Source of the DNA: Nocardia acidivorans NBRC 108247
GTDB lineage: Bacteria > Actinomycetota > Actinomycetes > Mycobacteriales > Mycobacteriaceae
Assembly: GCF_001625085.1 (NCBI RefSeq)
Contig: NZ_BDAW01000025.1
Coordinates: 1 to 64,000, forward strand
Length of the DNA: 64,000 bases
Reading direction: 5' to 3'
How positions within the stretch are numbered: the stretch's first letter is position 1; every line of letters begins with the position of its first letter. A program made the position numbers and the translations under genes. The notes beneath the pieces were generated by a model, which was not told where the DNA came from, ran no database searches, and worked only from the letters and a program-made list of their open reading frames with translations. Below are positions 45,298 through 54,082 of this stretch, one piece after another.

Positions 45298-45543
45298 GAA
45301 AATCCTTCTCTACCTGGTGAAACGTATTCTTCGGCCGGACTTCGTTCCCCAGGTGCATGAGGAAGCGGCTCAGTGGGGCGTTGCGGCCTATTTGCGCCCA
45401 CCCTAGTCACATTCGCCCGGCGTTCCCAGCGCCGAGCGCTCCAACCCGAGCCCCGAAAAGTAGGGGCACCAGAACGTGACACTCGTTGGCGCCGCACGGA
45501 TTTCATGTTTGCCAGACGCTCGGCCAGCGGTGAAGATGGCTGC

Positions 45544-46872
45544 GTGTCACAGACCCCGATAAAGCTGCGCCATCTACCCCACCTACGCACCCGCCGCCTC
45601 GCGCAGCTCGGTGGCCTGATCCGCCCGGGCGCGCACAGCTCCCCGCTGGTGGCCCTCGGCAAGCGTTTCGTCGCCGACCCGCCCGGCTTCCCGACCATGC
45701 TCATCACACACGAGATGAACGATGTTCGAGAGGTATTCACCAATAACGAGGACTTCTCCATCGGCCAGTTGATGGCCAGGCTGTCGAGTCACGACATGGT
45801 CTTCGGCAAGGAGACGCTGATCTTCCTGGAGGGTGATGATCATCGTCGCGAGCGCAAGCTGTATTCGCCGCCGTTCCAGAACAAGGCGCTCAAGTCGTAC
45901 GAAGAACTGATGATCGAGGTCGTCGAACGCGAACTGCCCAAGTGGCCCGTGGGCGAGCCGATCGAATTCCTGACTGTTGGCTACGATCTGGCAATCGGGG
46001 TGTTGCTGGGGGTCGTATTCGGTGATGTGGCACCGTCGCGCCGGGGGCGGCTCGAGAACGCGGTGAGCGCCTGGTTCCATGAGATCGAGAGCCGGGGATT
46101 CCTGGCGGTCACATTGGCGACGCCGTTCCTCGGCGGGTTCACACCGCCGTATCCGCCGCTGGGGCGGGCGCAGGCGAAAGTCGACGAGGTGATCATCGAG
46201 GAGATCACCGCGCGACGGGCCGCCGGGGAGGATGGGGCCGATCGTAAGGATGTGCTTGCGCGGTACATCAATACGGATCTGGATCAGCATGACGATGCCG
46301 GACTTGCGCGGAGTATGCGCGGAATCCTGTTGGGGGCGTACGAGACCACCGCGATCACGCTGGGATGGATAGCGACGATGCTCGCCGCGCATCCCGAGGC
46401 GATGGCGGAATTGGACGCGGCTATCGAGTCGGGTGATGAGGCGCGGTTGGACGCCTACCTGGACGCGGTGGTCGCCGAAACCATGCGGTTGCGGCCGGTT
46501 TCGCCGTTCACGGGGCGAATTGCCGTGCGGGACACGGTAATCAATGGCGTGGAGATTCCCGAAGGGACGATTGTGATCGTTCCGATTCTGCTGATTCACG
46601 AGTCCGAGGAGATCTACCCGGATCCGTTGGCCTTCCGGCCTGAGCGGTTTCTCGATCGGAAGCCCGACGGGCATAACTGGTTGACCTTCGGTGCCGGGCC
46701 GCACCGTTGTCTGGGGGCGCAGTTCGCGCTGGCTGAGGCGCGGATCTTGTTCCGGGCGATTATCGAGAAGCGGAGGATCGATCCGATCCCCGGGCCGATG
46801 GAGCCCGCGCGGAAGTATCATACCGGGCTGAGCCCGGCCTACAATGCGCGGATTACATTGCGGCACAGGTAG
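45544..46872 (+). CDS. Cytochrome P450
   Basis: A 442-residue soluble P450. The GTG at 45544 (MSQTPIKLRHLPHL) is preferred over the in-frame ATG at 45505 because it matches the usual N-terminus. I-helix: GAYETTAITLGW, where Glu replaces the common Asp/Glu-Thr pair pattern as AYETT. K-helix: ETMRLRP. PERF: FRPERFLDR. Haem loop: FGAGPHRCLGAQ with Cys389. The enzyme needs ferredoxin and reductase partners, which are not encoded nearby. It is divergent from the megasynthase operon, with 246 bases between the starts, and is the natural candidate for hydroxylating the lipid or polyketide product (inference). Confidence 0.93.
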   Translation: MSQTPIKLRHLPHLRTRRLAQLGGLIRPGAHSSPLVALGKRFVADPPGFPTMLITHEMNDVREVFTNNEDFSIGQLMARLSSHDMVFGKETLIFLEGDDHRRERKLYSPPFQNKALKSYEELMIEVVERELPKWPVGEPIEFLTVGYDLAIGVLLGVVFGDVAPSRRGRLENAVSAWFHEIESRGFLAVTLATPFLGGFTPPYPPLGRAQAKVDEVIIEEITARRAAGEDGADRKDVLARYINTDLDQHDDAGLARSMRGILLGAYETTAITLGWIATMLAAHPEAMAELDAAIESGDEARLDAYLDAVVAETMRLRPVSPFTGRIAVRDTVINGVEIPEGTIVIVPILLIHESEEIYPDPLAFRPERFLDRKPDGHNWLTFGAGPHRCLGAQFALAEARILFRAIIEKRRIDPIPGPMEPARKYHTGLSPAYNARITLRHR

Positions 46873-47193
46873 AGAGGGTGCCCACCGCCGTCCTCCCCTC
46901 GGGGGCGGGGGTTTTCGTGGGTGGGTCCGGTAGCTGGAGTCGGGTACGGCAGGCGGCGTGCTCGGCGATGCCTGGTTTGCCACGGTGATCGCATGTACGA
47001 AATGCGGCCGTCGCCGCATTGTTCGGCCCCTGCCCGCGATCCGGTCCCAGGGCAGTCCCCACCCCCCGCCAGGCCGCCGGATAAGTCCGGTTCGGGGGAC
47101 GTGCATGCACTCACGCTGGTAAACGCCGAGAGGCCCCCTGCGTGAGGACATGCACGTCGAAAGTCACCTGCCGGTCGGTAGGCGGGAGGACCC
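46873..47193. other. Intergenic region after the P450 gene
   Basis: No gene is seen in these 321 bases. A GC-rich imperfect hairpin at about 46886-46911, built around CCCC-TC-GGGG and followed by TTTT, lies 14 bases after the P450 stop and may be a weak terminator. The rest is less GC-biased and carries only chance reading frames. Confidence 0.4.
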
Positions 47194-47418
47194 TCAAGCG
47201 GTCGGATTTGTCCATATATTCCAGGTTCCCCGCAGGCGAGCGCTGTTGTGAGAGCTCCGAATCGTGTGGAGTTCACGGCTGAGGCGGAGTGCGACCTTAT
47301 CGAAATAGACTTTCGCGGAACATGTTTCAGGATCGCAGTCCTGGTGCGTGGCTTGGCCGCGCCGCGCGACCTCCAAATTCATGACCGGATAGTCCGGTGG
47401 TTCGTGACTGATCGCCAT
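47194..47418 (-). CDS. Small hypothetical protein, 74 residues
   Basis: A short gene with a strong ribosome binding site (AGGAGGAG, about 8 bases before the ATG at 47418). The first half reads MAISHEPPDYPVMNLEV and then a small His/Cys cluster, THQDCDPETCSAK, which could bind metal. The second half is basic. It is divergent from the XRE regulator gene. Small genes of this kind often sit beside XRE/DUF397 pairs in streptomycetes and nocardiae. No function can be assigned. GC content here is lower than in the surrounding genes. Confidence 0.55.
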   Translation of the reverse strand: MAISHEPPDYPVMNLEVARRGQATHQDCDPETCSAKVYFDKVALRLSRELHTIRSSHNSARLRGTWNIWTNPTA

Positions 47419-47692
47419 GCTGCGCAGCTCCTCCTGGTTGCGGGCGAACCCTCCTGTGCTGGTGTGGAACCCGCGATGACCGGTACTCGGTGCGGCAACG
47501 TTTCAACCGAAACTGAAAGGGGCGGACAGCGATCCGATTGATGTTCACGTTTCCCGGTCATCGGGGGCCAATCCAGTAGACAATGAGCCGGGGCGGTTTG
47601 GAGCTTCTGCTCCGGCAGATTCGGCGGGAACGGTCCGGACAGCCATTTCGGGTACTTCCAAAATTCAGCCCTCTCGATAGCGAGGTTAAGCA

Positions 47693-48568
47693 ATGGCTGG
47701 ATCTACCCTCGCGGCCCGAGCTCTCGGGCGGCAACTCGCGATGCATCGCACACGTGCCGGAATGACGAGATACGCAGCGGCGCAGGTGGTTGAGACCTCT
47801 CAGCAAACCCTCGCGCGCATCGAAGACGGGCTCAAGGCGAAGGTCCCGGATCTATGGATCAATGCGCTGGCGAACGCCTTCTCATGTACGGATCAGGAGC
47901 GCCGAACGTTGCTTGGCCTCGCTCATGAGCTTCGAAGTGCACAGAAGAGCTGGTGGCGCGCGTATGCCGATGAGATGCGCGAAGGCTTCGATCACTATGT
48001 CGGCCTGGAAGAGTCGGCGCGGCGCATGTCCACGTGGCGTGTCACCGTGATTCCCGGGCTGCTCCAGACCCCGGAGTATCGACGCGCGATCGCCTGGACT
48101 GAATCGCCGGATATGCCAACCGAACAGGTGGAGAAGCGGCTCGAGATGGCCGGGCGCAGGCAGGCACGATTGGCGGATCCATCCTTCGCAATTGATGTGT
48201 TGTTGTCAGAAGCGGCGCTGCGCGACCAGATCGGCGGTGCGAGTGTTCTTGCCAACCAGCTGAGGCGGTTGGCTGAGATGAGTGAACTGCCGAATGTCTC
48301 TGTTCGGGCTGTGCCGTTCGACGCGCCACATCACCTGGGCTCGCTGGTGGGTTCGTTTGTGCTGCTGGAGTTTCCGAAGCTGTCGGCGACCGGGATGACC
48401 GAGCCACCGGTGGTGTACGTGGAGGAGCATGCGGGTGATCTCTACCTCGAGCGGGAGTCCGAAGTGAATCGATATCGGGACGCCTATACCGAGATCGGCC
48501 GGGTAGCGTTGGACGTGGATATGACCAGACAGCTCATGCTGTCGATAGCCAAGGAGTGCGGCGAGTGA
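47693..48568 (+). CDS. XRE-family regulator with DUF5753 domain
   Basis: A 291-residue protein. The N-terminal helix-turn-helix, residues 8-65, reads LGRQLAMHRTRAGMTRYAAA, with the second helix in SQQTLARIEDG. The C-terminal DUF5753 region shows WWRAYADEMREGFDHYVGLE, VIPGLLQTPEYRRAI and RRQARL. This architecture defines the BldB-partner/WhiJ-like regulators that pair with a downstream DUF397 protein. Its stop shares a base with the DUF397 start (TGATG). In streptomycetes such pairs tune development and secondary metabolism. The target here is unknown. Confidence 0.93.
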   Translation: MAGSTLAARALGRQLAMHRTRAGMTRYAAAQVVETSQQTLARIEDGLKAKVPDLWINALANAFSCTDQERRTLLGLAHELRSAQKSWWRAYADEMREGFDHYVGLEESARRMSTWRVTVIPGLLQTPEYRRAIAWTESPDMPTEQVEKRLEMAGRRQARLADPSFAIDVLLSEAALRDQIGGASVLANQLRRLAEMSELPNVSVRAVPFDAPHHLGSLVGSFVLLEFPKLSATGMTEPPVVYVEEHAGDLYLERESEVNRYRDAYTEIGRVALDVDMTRQLMLSIAKECGE

Positions 48569-48777
48569 TGATCGACCTATCGGGAGCCGAGTGGTTCAAG
48601 TCAAGCCGGAGTACCAGCTCCGGCGGGGAGTGCCTGGAGGCGGCGCACCTGGGCGGGGGCTCGGTCGGGGTGCGCGATTCGAAGTTGGGGGAGGCCAGTC
48701 CGGTGCTGGTTTTCGGTCCGGCCGAATGGGATTCGTTCACCGGGGCGCTTCGGGGCGGGCGGTTCGATCGGCCCTAG
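48568..48777 (+). CDS. DUF397 domain protein
   Basis: A 69-residue protein starting at ATG 48568 (GTG at 48565 is also possible), overlapping the XRE stop by one base. The family core is clear: DLSGAEWFKSSRSTSSGGECLEAA with the Cys, then VGVRDSK and FGPAEWDSFTGALRGGRF. DUF397 proteins act with their XRE/DUF5753 partner, probably by direct binding. The 3' end overlaps the end of the convergent TetR gene by four bases. Confidence 0.93.
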   Translation: MIDLSGAEWFKSSRSTSSGGECLEAAHLGGGSVGVRDSKLGEASPVLVFGPAEWDSFTGALRGGRFDRP

Positions 48778-49355
48778 TCCGGGCGCGTGCCCATGATGCC
48801 GTAGAGGAGTAGGTCCTCCAGGGATTCGGCGTAGCCGTCGAGGTCCGTTATGTCGCGGATGCACATGGCGAACAGGGCTGCGCCGGCGATGGTGTCCAGG
48901 AGGGTGTTCGGGTCGAGGCCGGGGCGGGCGGGCCGGTCTTCGGTGGGGAGGTAGTCGGCCAGTTCTTCGCGGGTGGGGGTGTCGAGGCGGGCGGACAGCT
49001 TTTCGTAGAGGCCGGAGTCCTGGCGCATTTCCGCCATCAGGCCGGGCATGGCGGCGCGGGTTTCGGCTGAGCCGAAGAGTTGGATGGTTCCCCGGATGAC
49101 CTTGCGGATTTCCGAGGTCAGGTCGGGGGCGATCTGGTCCGAGCCGACGTCGGGGAAGACCGCTTTGGCGATGAGGTGCGCCTTGGTGGGCCAGCGGCGG
49201 TAGATGGCGGGGCGGCTCACCCCGGCGCGGGCGGCTATCGCGTCGATTGATGTTGCGGCATAACCGCGTTCGACGAGTAGCTCGCGGGCGGCGTCCAGGA
49301 CGGCCCTGTCCACCGCGGGATCGCGGTGCGGGCCCAGGCGGTGGCGTTCGGTCAC
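48774..49355 (-). CDS. TetR-family transcriptional regulator
   Basis: A 193-residue regulator. The N-terminal HTH is textbook: AVLDAARELLVERGYAATSIDAIAARAGVSRPAIYRRWPTKA (cited by its end pieces, AVLDAARELL and AIYRRWPTKAHL). The C-terminal ligand domain is the TetR_C_16/AcrR-like type, with TSEIRKVIRGTIQLFG. It is divergent from the SDR gene at 49449, and two palindromes between them look like its operators, so it most likely represses that operon and itself. The inducer is unknown, perhaps a lipid or CoA ester given the downstream acyl-CoA synthetase. Confidence 0.92.
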   Translation of the reverse strand: MTERHRLGPHRDPAVDRAVLDAARELLVERGYAATSIDAIAARAGVSRPAIYRRWPTKAHLIAKAVFPDVGSDQIAPDLTSEIRKVIRGTIQLFGSAETRAAMPGLMAEMRQDSGLYEKLSARLDTPTREELADYLPTEDRPARPGLDPNTLLDTIAGAALFAMCIRDITDLDGYAESLEDLLLYGIMGTRPD

Positions 49356-49387
49356 GAAATCCGTCCTTGTCAGCGCGGGTGAGAGTC

Positions 49388-49426
49388 GTTACAGTCTGTC
49401 ACAGCAAAGCCGTTACACTCTGTAAC
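49388..49426. promoter_or_regulatory. Two TetR-type operator palindromes
   Basis: GTTACAGTCTGTCAC at 49388-49402 (one arm mismatch) and GTTACACTCTGTAAC at 49412-49426 (perfect GTTACA/TGTAAC arms around CTC). Their starts are 24 bases apart, between the divergent TetR and SDR genes and overlapping the likely promoters. The shared half-site GTTACA supports one regulator binding both. Confidence 0.7.
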
Positions 49427-49448
49427 TGCTGCGGCTCGAGGAGTTATC

Positions 49449-50267
49449 GTGTCTGCTGCCCCGCATCTCACCGAGACCTATCGGCCGGTGCCGCTCTTGC
49501 AGGACAAAGTCATCGTGGTGTCGGGTATCGGTCCCGGACTTGGTCATTCGCTGACCGTGGAGGCGGCCCGGATGGGGGCCGATCTGGTGCTGGTCAGTCG
49601 CACCGAATCGCGGTTGGAGAAGCTCGCCGCCGAAGTGCGCTCGCTGGGGCGCAACGCACTGGTCGCGCCGACCGACATCACCGACGAGACACAGCGCCGG
49701 GCGCTGGTGGAGCGTGCGGTGGGGGAGTTCGGGCGGGTCGACTGCCTGATCAACAATGCCTTCGCCATTCCGCCGATGAATCCGATCACCGAGATCGAGA
49801 TCGAAGCGCTGCGCGTCGCCAATGAGACCAATGTCTTCGCGCCGCTGCGACTGTCGGCGCTGTTCGCCGATGCGCTGGAGCAGACACGCGGGTCGATCAT
49901 CATGCTGAACTCCTGCGTCTCGTACAGCTCGCAGCCGGAGTTCTCCGGGTACAAGCTCTCCAAAGGCGCGCTCTCACACCTGGCTTCCTCGCTGGCGACC
50001 GAACTCGGCCCGCGCGGTATCCGCGTGAACAGTGTCGCGCCGTCCTATGTGTACGAGGACATCAACAAAGCGTACTTCGACTGGCTGGCCGGCCAGGCCG
50101 GAACCACGCACGAGGACATCTACCGGCAGAAGGCCGCGCCGACCGATCTGCGCCGCCTCGCCGGACCCGAAGAGGTCGCGCGCGCAGCGCTTTTCCTGGC
50201 CAGCGATCTCGCCAGCGCGGTCACCGGCCAGATGTTGACCGTCGACTGCGGTGAATTCCACCGATGA
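49449..50267 (+). CDS. Short-chain dehydrogenase/reductase
   Basis: A 272-residue classical SDR. The cofactor loop is VSGIGPGLGHSL (a TGxxxGxG variant in which the first Thr is Ser), NNAF is at 102-105, Ser155 is in MLNSCVSYS, and Tyr168/Lys172 are in GYKLSKGAL. The C-terminus ends LTVDCGEFHR, as in actinobacterial steroid/terpene alcohol dehydrogenases. Its stop overlaps the start of the next gene (ATGA), so the two are cotranslated. The pair presumably oxidises or reduces one lipophilic substrate under control of the divergent TetR. Confidence 0.9.
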   Translation: MSAAPHLTETYRPVPLLQDKVIVVSGIGPGLGHSLTVEAARMGADLVLVSRTESRLEKLAAEVRSLGRNALVAPTDITDETQRRALVERAVGEFGRVDCLINNAFAIPPMNPITEIEIEALRVANETNVFAPLRLSALFADALEQTRGSIIMLNSCVSYSSQPEFSGYKLSKGALSHLASSLATELGPRGIRVNSVAPSYVYEDINKAYFDWLAGQAGTTHEDIYRQKAAPTDLRRLAGPEEVARAALFLASDLASAVTGQMLTVDCGEFHR

Positions 50268-51352
50268 ATCCAGGAGTGCCCGTGAAGAAGCGAATCGTGC
50301 TGTGGGGCACCGGCGTTGTCGGCTCCATGGTGCTGACCGAGATCCTGCGCCACCCGCTCTTCGAACTGGTCGGCGTCGGGGTGAGCAATCCCGACAAGGT
50401 CGGCAAGGATGCCGGTGATCTGTGCGGGCAGCCGAAAACCGGTGTGCTGGCGACTGATTCGGTCGATGAGCTGATCGCGCTGCGGCCGGACGCGCTGGTG
50501 CACTACGGGCCGACCGCGCAGTTCGCCGACGAGAACATCCGGGTCATGACCGCGTTCCTGCGCGCCGGGATCGACGTCTGCTCGACCGCCATGACGCCGT
50601 GGGTGTACCCCGAGATCAAGCAACTGCCCGACGTGTGGCGCGATCCGATCACCAAAGCCTGTGCGGCGGGCGGGTCTTCGTGCTTCACCACCGGCATCGA
50701 CCCGGGGTTCGCCAATGATCTGTTCCCCATGACGCTCATGGGACTCTGCGGTGAGGTGCACTCCGTGCGCGCCTCGGAGCTGCTGGACTACACCGATTAC
50801 GAGGGTGACTACGAATTCGAGATGGGCATCGGGTATCCGCCGGAGTTCAAGGCCATGCTCGAACATCCCGACTTGCTGATCATGGCGTGGGGGCCGACGG
50901 TGCCGATGATCGCGCGGGCGGTCGGCATCGAACTGGATACCATCACCACCACCTGGGACAAGTGGGTCACGCCCGAGGATCGGCCGTGCGCCAAGGGAAT
51001 CATCAAGGCGGGCACGGTCGCCGCGATCCGCTTCACCATCAACGGGATCTACCACGATCGCGAGGTGATCACCCTCGAACACGTGAATCGGATCGGGCTC
51101 GATGCCGCGCCCGAATGGCCCGCCGGGGTCAAGGACGATGTCTACCGCGTCGACATCATCGGCTCGCCGTCCATCTCGCAGGAGACCTCGTTCCGGTTCA
51201 CCGATGGTTCCGGGCGCGCACCCGCGGTGGCCGGATGCCTCGCCACCGGAATGCGCGCGCTCAACGCGGTACCCGCGGTGAACGCGCTGCGGCCGGGATG
51301 GGTTACCGCCCTGGACCTTCCGCTGATCGCGGGGGCGGGCACCATCCGCTGA
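50264..51352 (+). CDS. NAD(P)-dependent amine dehydrogenase/dihydrodipicolinate-reductase-like oxidoreductase
   Basis: A 362-residue protein with an N-terminal Rossmann fold: RIVLWGTGVVGSMVLTEIL, then ELVGVGVSNPDKVGKDAGDL. The middle block TTGIDPGFANDLFPMTLMGL and the C-terminal SPSISQETSFRF are typical of the DapB_N-like/2,4-diaminopentanoate dehydrogenase-type family widespread in mycobacteria, often in lipid or steroid catabolic operons. The exact reaction is unknown. It is coupled by a four-base overlap to the SDR upstream. The acyl-CoA synthetase gene is convergent, with only 9 bases between the stops. Confidence 0.85.
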   Translation: MNPGVPVKKRIVLWGTGVVGSMVLTEILRHPLFELVGVGVSNPDKVGKDAGDLCGQPKTGVLATDSVDELIALRPDALVHYGPTAQFADENIRVMTAFLRAGIDVCSTAMTPWVYPEIKQLPDVWRDPITKACAAGGSSCFTTGIDPGFANDLFPMTLMGLCGEVHSVRASELLDYTDYEGDYEFEMGIGYPPEFKAMLEHPDLLIMAWGPTVPMIARAVGIELDTITTTWDKWVTPEDRPCAKGIIKAGTVAAIRFTINGIYHDREVITLEHVNRIGLDAAPEWPAGVKDDVYRVDIIGSPSISQETSFRFTDGSGRAPAVAGCLATGMRALNAVPAVNALRPGWVTALDLPLIAGAGTIR

Positions 51353-51361
51353 ACCCCCGGG

Positions 51362-52903
51362 TCACTCCGCGAGAGCGCGGAGTTGGCGTTTGTAGACCTT
51401 GCCGCTGTCATCGCGCGGCAAGGCGTCCACGATGGTGATGCGGGACGGCAGCTTGTATGTGGCCAGTGAGCCGGAAAGGGCTTCGCGCACACCGCGTTCG
51501 GTGAGGTCCGCGCCGGGCCGGGGCAGGATGTGCGCGGCCACCAGCTCGCCCATATCGCCGGGATCGGGAATGCCGAACACCGCGACGTCTTCGACACCGT
51601 CCAATGCGGCAATGGCATTCTCGATCTCGGCGGGGTAGATGTTCACCCCGCCGCGGATCACCACCTCGGCATCGCGGCCGGTGAGATACAGGTAGCCGTC
51701 CTCGTCGAGACGGCCGAGATCGCCGACCCACAGCATGCCCTCGACGGGGGAGTCGGGTGCGCCCTGATTCAGGTACTCGAAGCGCGGCCAGTAGTCCGCC
51801 CCGCGCACCCAGACCCGGCCGATCTGCCCGGCGGGCAACGGATTTCCGTGCTCATCGCCGATGAGAACCGCCGAGCCGTCGGCCGGGCGGCCCACGCTGC
51901 CCGGATGCGCGAGCCACTCCGCGGCGCTGATCCAGGTGATGGTGCCCGCCTCACTGCAACCGTAGAACTCCCACAGCGCGTCACCGAACAGTTCGATGGC
52001 GGCGCGTTTGAGCGCGGGCGGACACGGTGCGGCCGAATGGATCACGTGCGTCAGGCTGGACAGGTCGTACCGCGCACGCTCGTGCGCGGGCACGCTGAGA
52101 ATGCGCGACACCATGGTCGGCACGATCTTGACCTGCTGAATGCGATGCCGGTCGACCAATCGCAGGAAGACCCGCGCATTCCATTTCGGCATGATCACGA
52201 TATTCGCGCCCATCCGAAGACCCAGCACCGCAACGGCATTGGGGGATGTGTGATAGAGCGGTCCGGCCACCAGCATCGGCACGCCCGGGGCCAAACCCAT
52301 CCGCTGCGCCGTCGCGCCCGCGATGCTCAACAGCTGGTGCGCAGACATCTTCTCGCGCGCAACGCCTTTGGGCTTGCCGGTGGTCCCGGAGGTGTAGATG
52401 ACGCCCATGGAATCCGAGATCGCGCCCTCGATATGCCCGACCGGCTCCGGATGCGCATCGATCCACTCCTGCAACAGCTCGTATCGCCCCGTCGGCTCCG
52501 CCAACCCCGCATCCCAGCCGCCTTCGGCGAGAAGCTCAGGGGCCATGGCGATCTCGACAATCCGCGCCGCGCTCCCGGCCAGCTCACACGCCGCCTCCAC
52601 CACCGGCACGAACTCGGTATGCGCGAATATCAGCCGCACCTGCGCATCACTCAGCACATGCGCGACCTCACCCGCCACCCACCGGGTATTGATCGGCAGT
52701 GGATTCCCGCCCGTCGCGGCGATCCCCACCGAAACCTCGAGAAACTCGATGTCATTGCGCGCCATGATGACACATTTGTCGCCCCGCCCGATCCCCGCGG
52801 CCAGCACCGCCGCCCCGATCCGCCCGGCTCGCGCGAGCGCCTCCGGCTGACTGCGCTCGCGCGCACCGCAAGTTATGGAGGCGACCTTCGGATCCTGGTT
52901 CAT
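51362..52903 (-). CDS. Acyl-CoA synthetase (AMP-forming ligase)
   Basis: A 513-residue ANL-superfamily enzyme. ATP-binding motif: GVIYTSGTTGKPKG. A8 region: WVGDLGRLDEDGYLYLTGRDAEVVIRGG (key residues Asp, Arg and Gly). The A10 lysine is in DDSGKVYKRQLRAL. The N-terminus is ordinary, with no FAAL insertion and no fused carrier, so it is a free fatty-acyl- or carboxyl-CoA ligase of the FadD group. The start at 52903 (MNQDPKVASITCG) is chosen because the upstream extension is Arg-rich and non-conserved. It is convergent with the TetR-controlled SDR operon and may supply or process its substrate. Confidence 0.9.
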   Translation of the reverse strand: MNQDPKVASITCGARERSQPEALARAGRIGAAVLAAGIGRGDKCVIMARNDIEFLEVSVGIAATGGNPLPINTRWVAGEVAHVLSDAQVRLIFAHTEFVPVVEAACELAGSAARIVEIAMAPELLAEGGWDAGLAEPTGRYELLQEWIDAHPEPVGHIEGAISDSMGVIYTSGTTGKPKGVAREKMSAHQLLSIAGATAQRMGLAPGVPMLVAGPLYHTSPNAVAVLGLRMGANIVIMPKWNARVFLRLVDRHRIQQVKIVPTMVSRILSVPAHERARYDLSSLTHVIHSAAPCPPALKRAAIELFGDALWEFYGCSEAGTITWISAAEWLAHPGSVGRPADGSAVLIGDEHGNPLPAGQIGRVWVRGADYWPRFEYLNQGAPDSPVEGMLWVGDLGRLDEDGYLYLTGRDAEVVIRGGVNIYPAEIENAIAALDGVEDVAVFGIPDPGDMGELVAAHILPRPGADLTERGVREALSGSLATYKLPSRITIVDALPRDDSGKVYKRQLRALAE

Positions 52904-53407
52904 ACCGACGGAGTCTGCCAGGCCCGGTCGGCATCGCGGGGTGTGGATCCGGCCCAGGTCGTCGACTCGCCGATGACGTTGCCGCACAAGGGCCCTGGAT
53001 GCTCCGGCGCGCATTACGCATTTGATTCAGGCGCTGCGGGAGTTGCGTGGCGGTGTGCATTTGATGGCGGTGCGGGCGAGTGGTTTGGCACCGGCCCAAA
53101 GCACGCCGGGATGACGAGGGTTGGCGCACGCCTGCTGAAGAGATTGGCGCGTGCTCGATGACGGTGATTGGGGCGTGCGCTGATGAGGGTATCGGCCTAT
53201 GCGGGGATGGCGGGGGTTGGCGCATGCCGGGATGACCGGGGATTGGGGCGTGCGCTGCGGGTGATAGGCGTGTGCGCTGATGAGGGTATCGGTTTGTGCG
53301 GGGATGGCGGGGATCGGCACTCGCCTGGGTGATGGGGATTGGCACGCGCCGGGTCGATGGGTATCGCTGCACGCCAGCGCGATTGGGCAGTGGGTGGTGG
53401 CGGTCAG
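52904..53407. other. Non-coding region with degenerate repeats
   Basis: No credible gene is present. The sequence is G/T-rich on the plus strand and made of degenerate short repeats related to GGCGTGCGCTGATGAGGGTA and TGCGGGGATGGCGGG. One block of about 50 bases occurs twice, starting near 53175 and 53272 (97 bases apart). Long open frames on both strands are of repetitive composition and are not called. Confidence 0.6.
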
Positions 53408-53636
53408 TGGGGCCATGTCGGGTGATGATTGGTGGGCCGTGCCGGGTGATGGTCGGCGGGGCCGTGCCGCGAGATGGTCGGCGGGGCCGTGCCGGGTGAT
53501 GGTCGGTGGGGCCGTGCCGCGAGATGGTCGGCGGGGCCGTGCCGGGTGATGGTCGGTGGGCCGTGCCGGGTGATGGTCGGTGGGGCCGTGCCGCGAGATG
53601 GTCGGCGGGGCCGTGCCGGGAGGTCGGCGGGGCCGT
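53408..53636. repeat. 25-bp minisatellite, about nine copies
   Basis: Units of 24-25 bases built around GGGGCCGTGCC and ending GATGGTCGG. Two subtypes, with centres GGGTGAT and GCGAGAT, largely alternate, so there is also a ~50-base higher-order period. Outer copies are more diverged. Units directly abut without spacers. Both strands are open by composition only. Confidence 0.85.
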
Positions 53637-53671
53637 GCTCGGCGGGCTGGAGAGTACCTCGGCAGTGGACA

Positions 53672-53712
53672 ACGGCCCGGAAGCCGAGGGGCCTCCGGGC
53701 CGTTTCGTTTTT
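53672..53712 (+). terminator. Strong intrinsic terminator without an adjacent gene
   Basis: Perfect 10-base arms ACGGCCCGGA (53672-53681) and TCCGGGCCGT (53694-53703), a 12-base loop, then TTCGTTTTT. By orientation it ends plus-strand transcripts, yet no plus-strand gene precedes it for over 2 kb, only the repeat region. Confidence 0.8.
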
Positions 53713-54082
53713 ACTCCCGGCACCAGCACTTCTATCCGACGTCCCGCTGGGCACCGCCGGATGAGCACCCCATGTCATCGGAGCCGTCTGCGTGGGCTTC
53801 GGCGACGCGAAGTGCCTTCCCTGCACAGTGCGCGCTTCGGTGCGCCGCGCCATGCCCGGAGCAGACCGGTCGTAATTCCCGTATCCATGAATCACTGCCG
53901 GTCACAACGAGTCTCACCGACATTTCGGTCGCCGTCGAACCGGGCGAACCGGCTGGCACTGCGGGTCGGCGAGTTGGCACGGCCGGTCGGTCGGCGTGGG
54001 GCGGCGGTTTGCGGCGATGCACAGGGGATATTGCGTGGATAGTCCGTGGATAGTCCACTGAACTACTCGCACTGGAGGAAAT

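Noticed and set aside
45583..47151. A 520-codon minus-strand frame opposite the P450
   Set aside because: The plus strand carries all P450 motifs. The minus frame is a compositional shadow.
53408..53636. Possible CRISPR array
   Set aside because: The units abut without spacers and drift in sequence, and no cas genes are present. It is a minisatellite.
53280..53768. Repetitive proline/histidine/arginine-rich frames in the minisatellite on both strands
   Set aside because: They arise from the repeat period and composition. There are no ribosome binding sites or conserved pattern.
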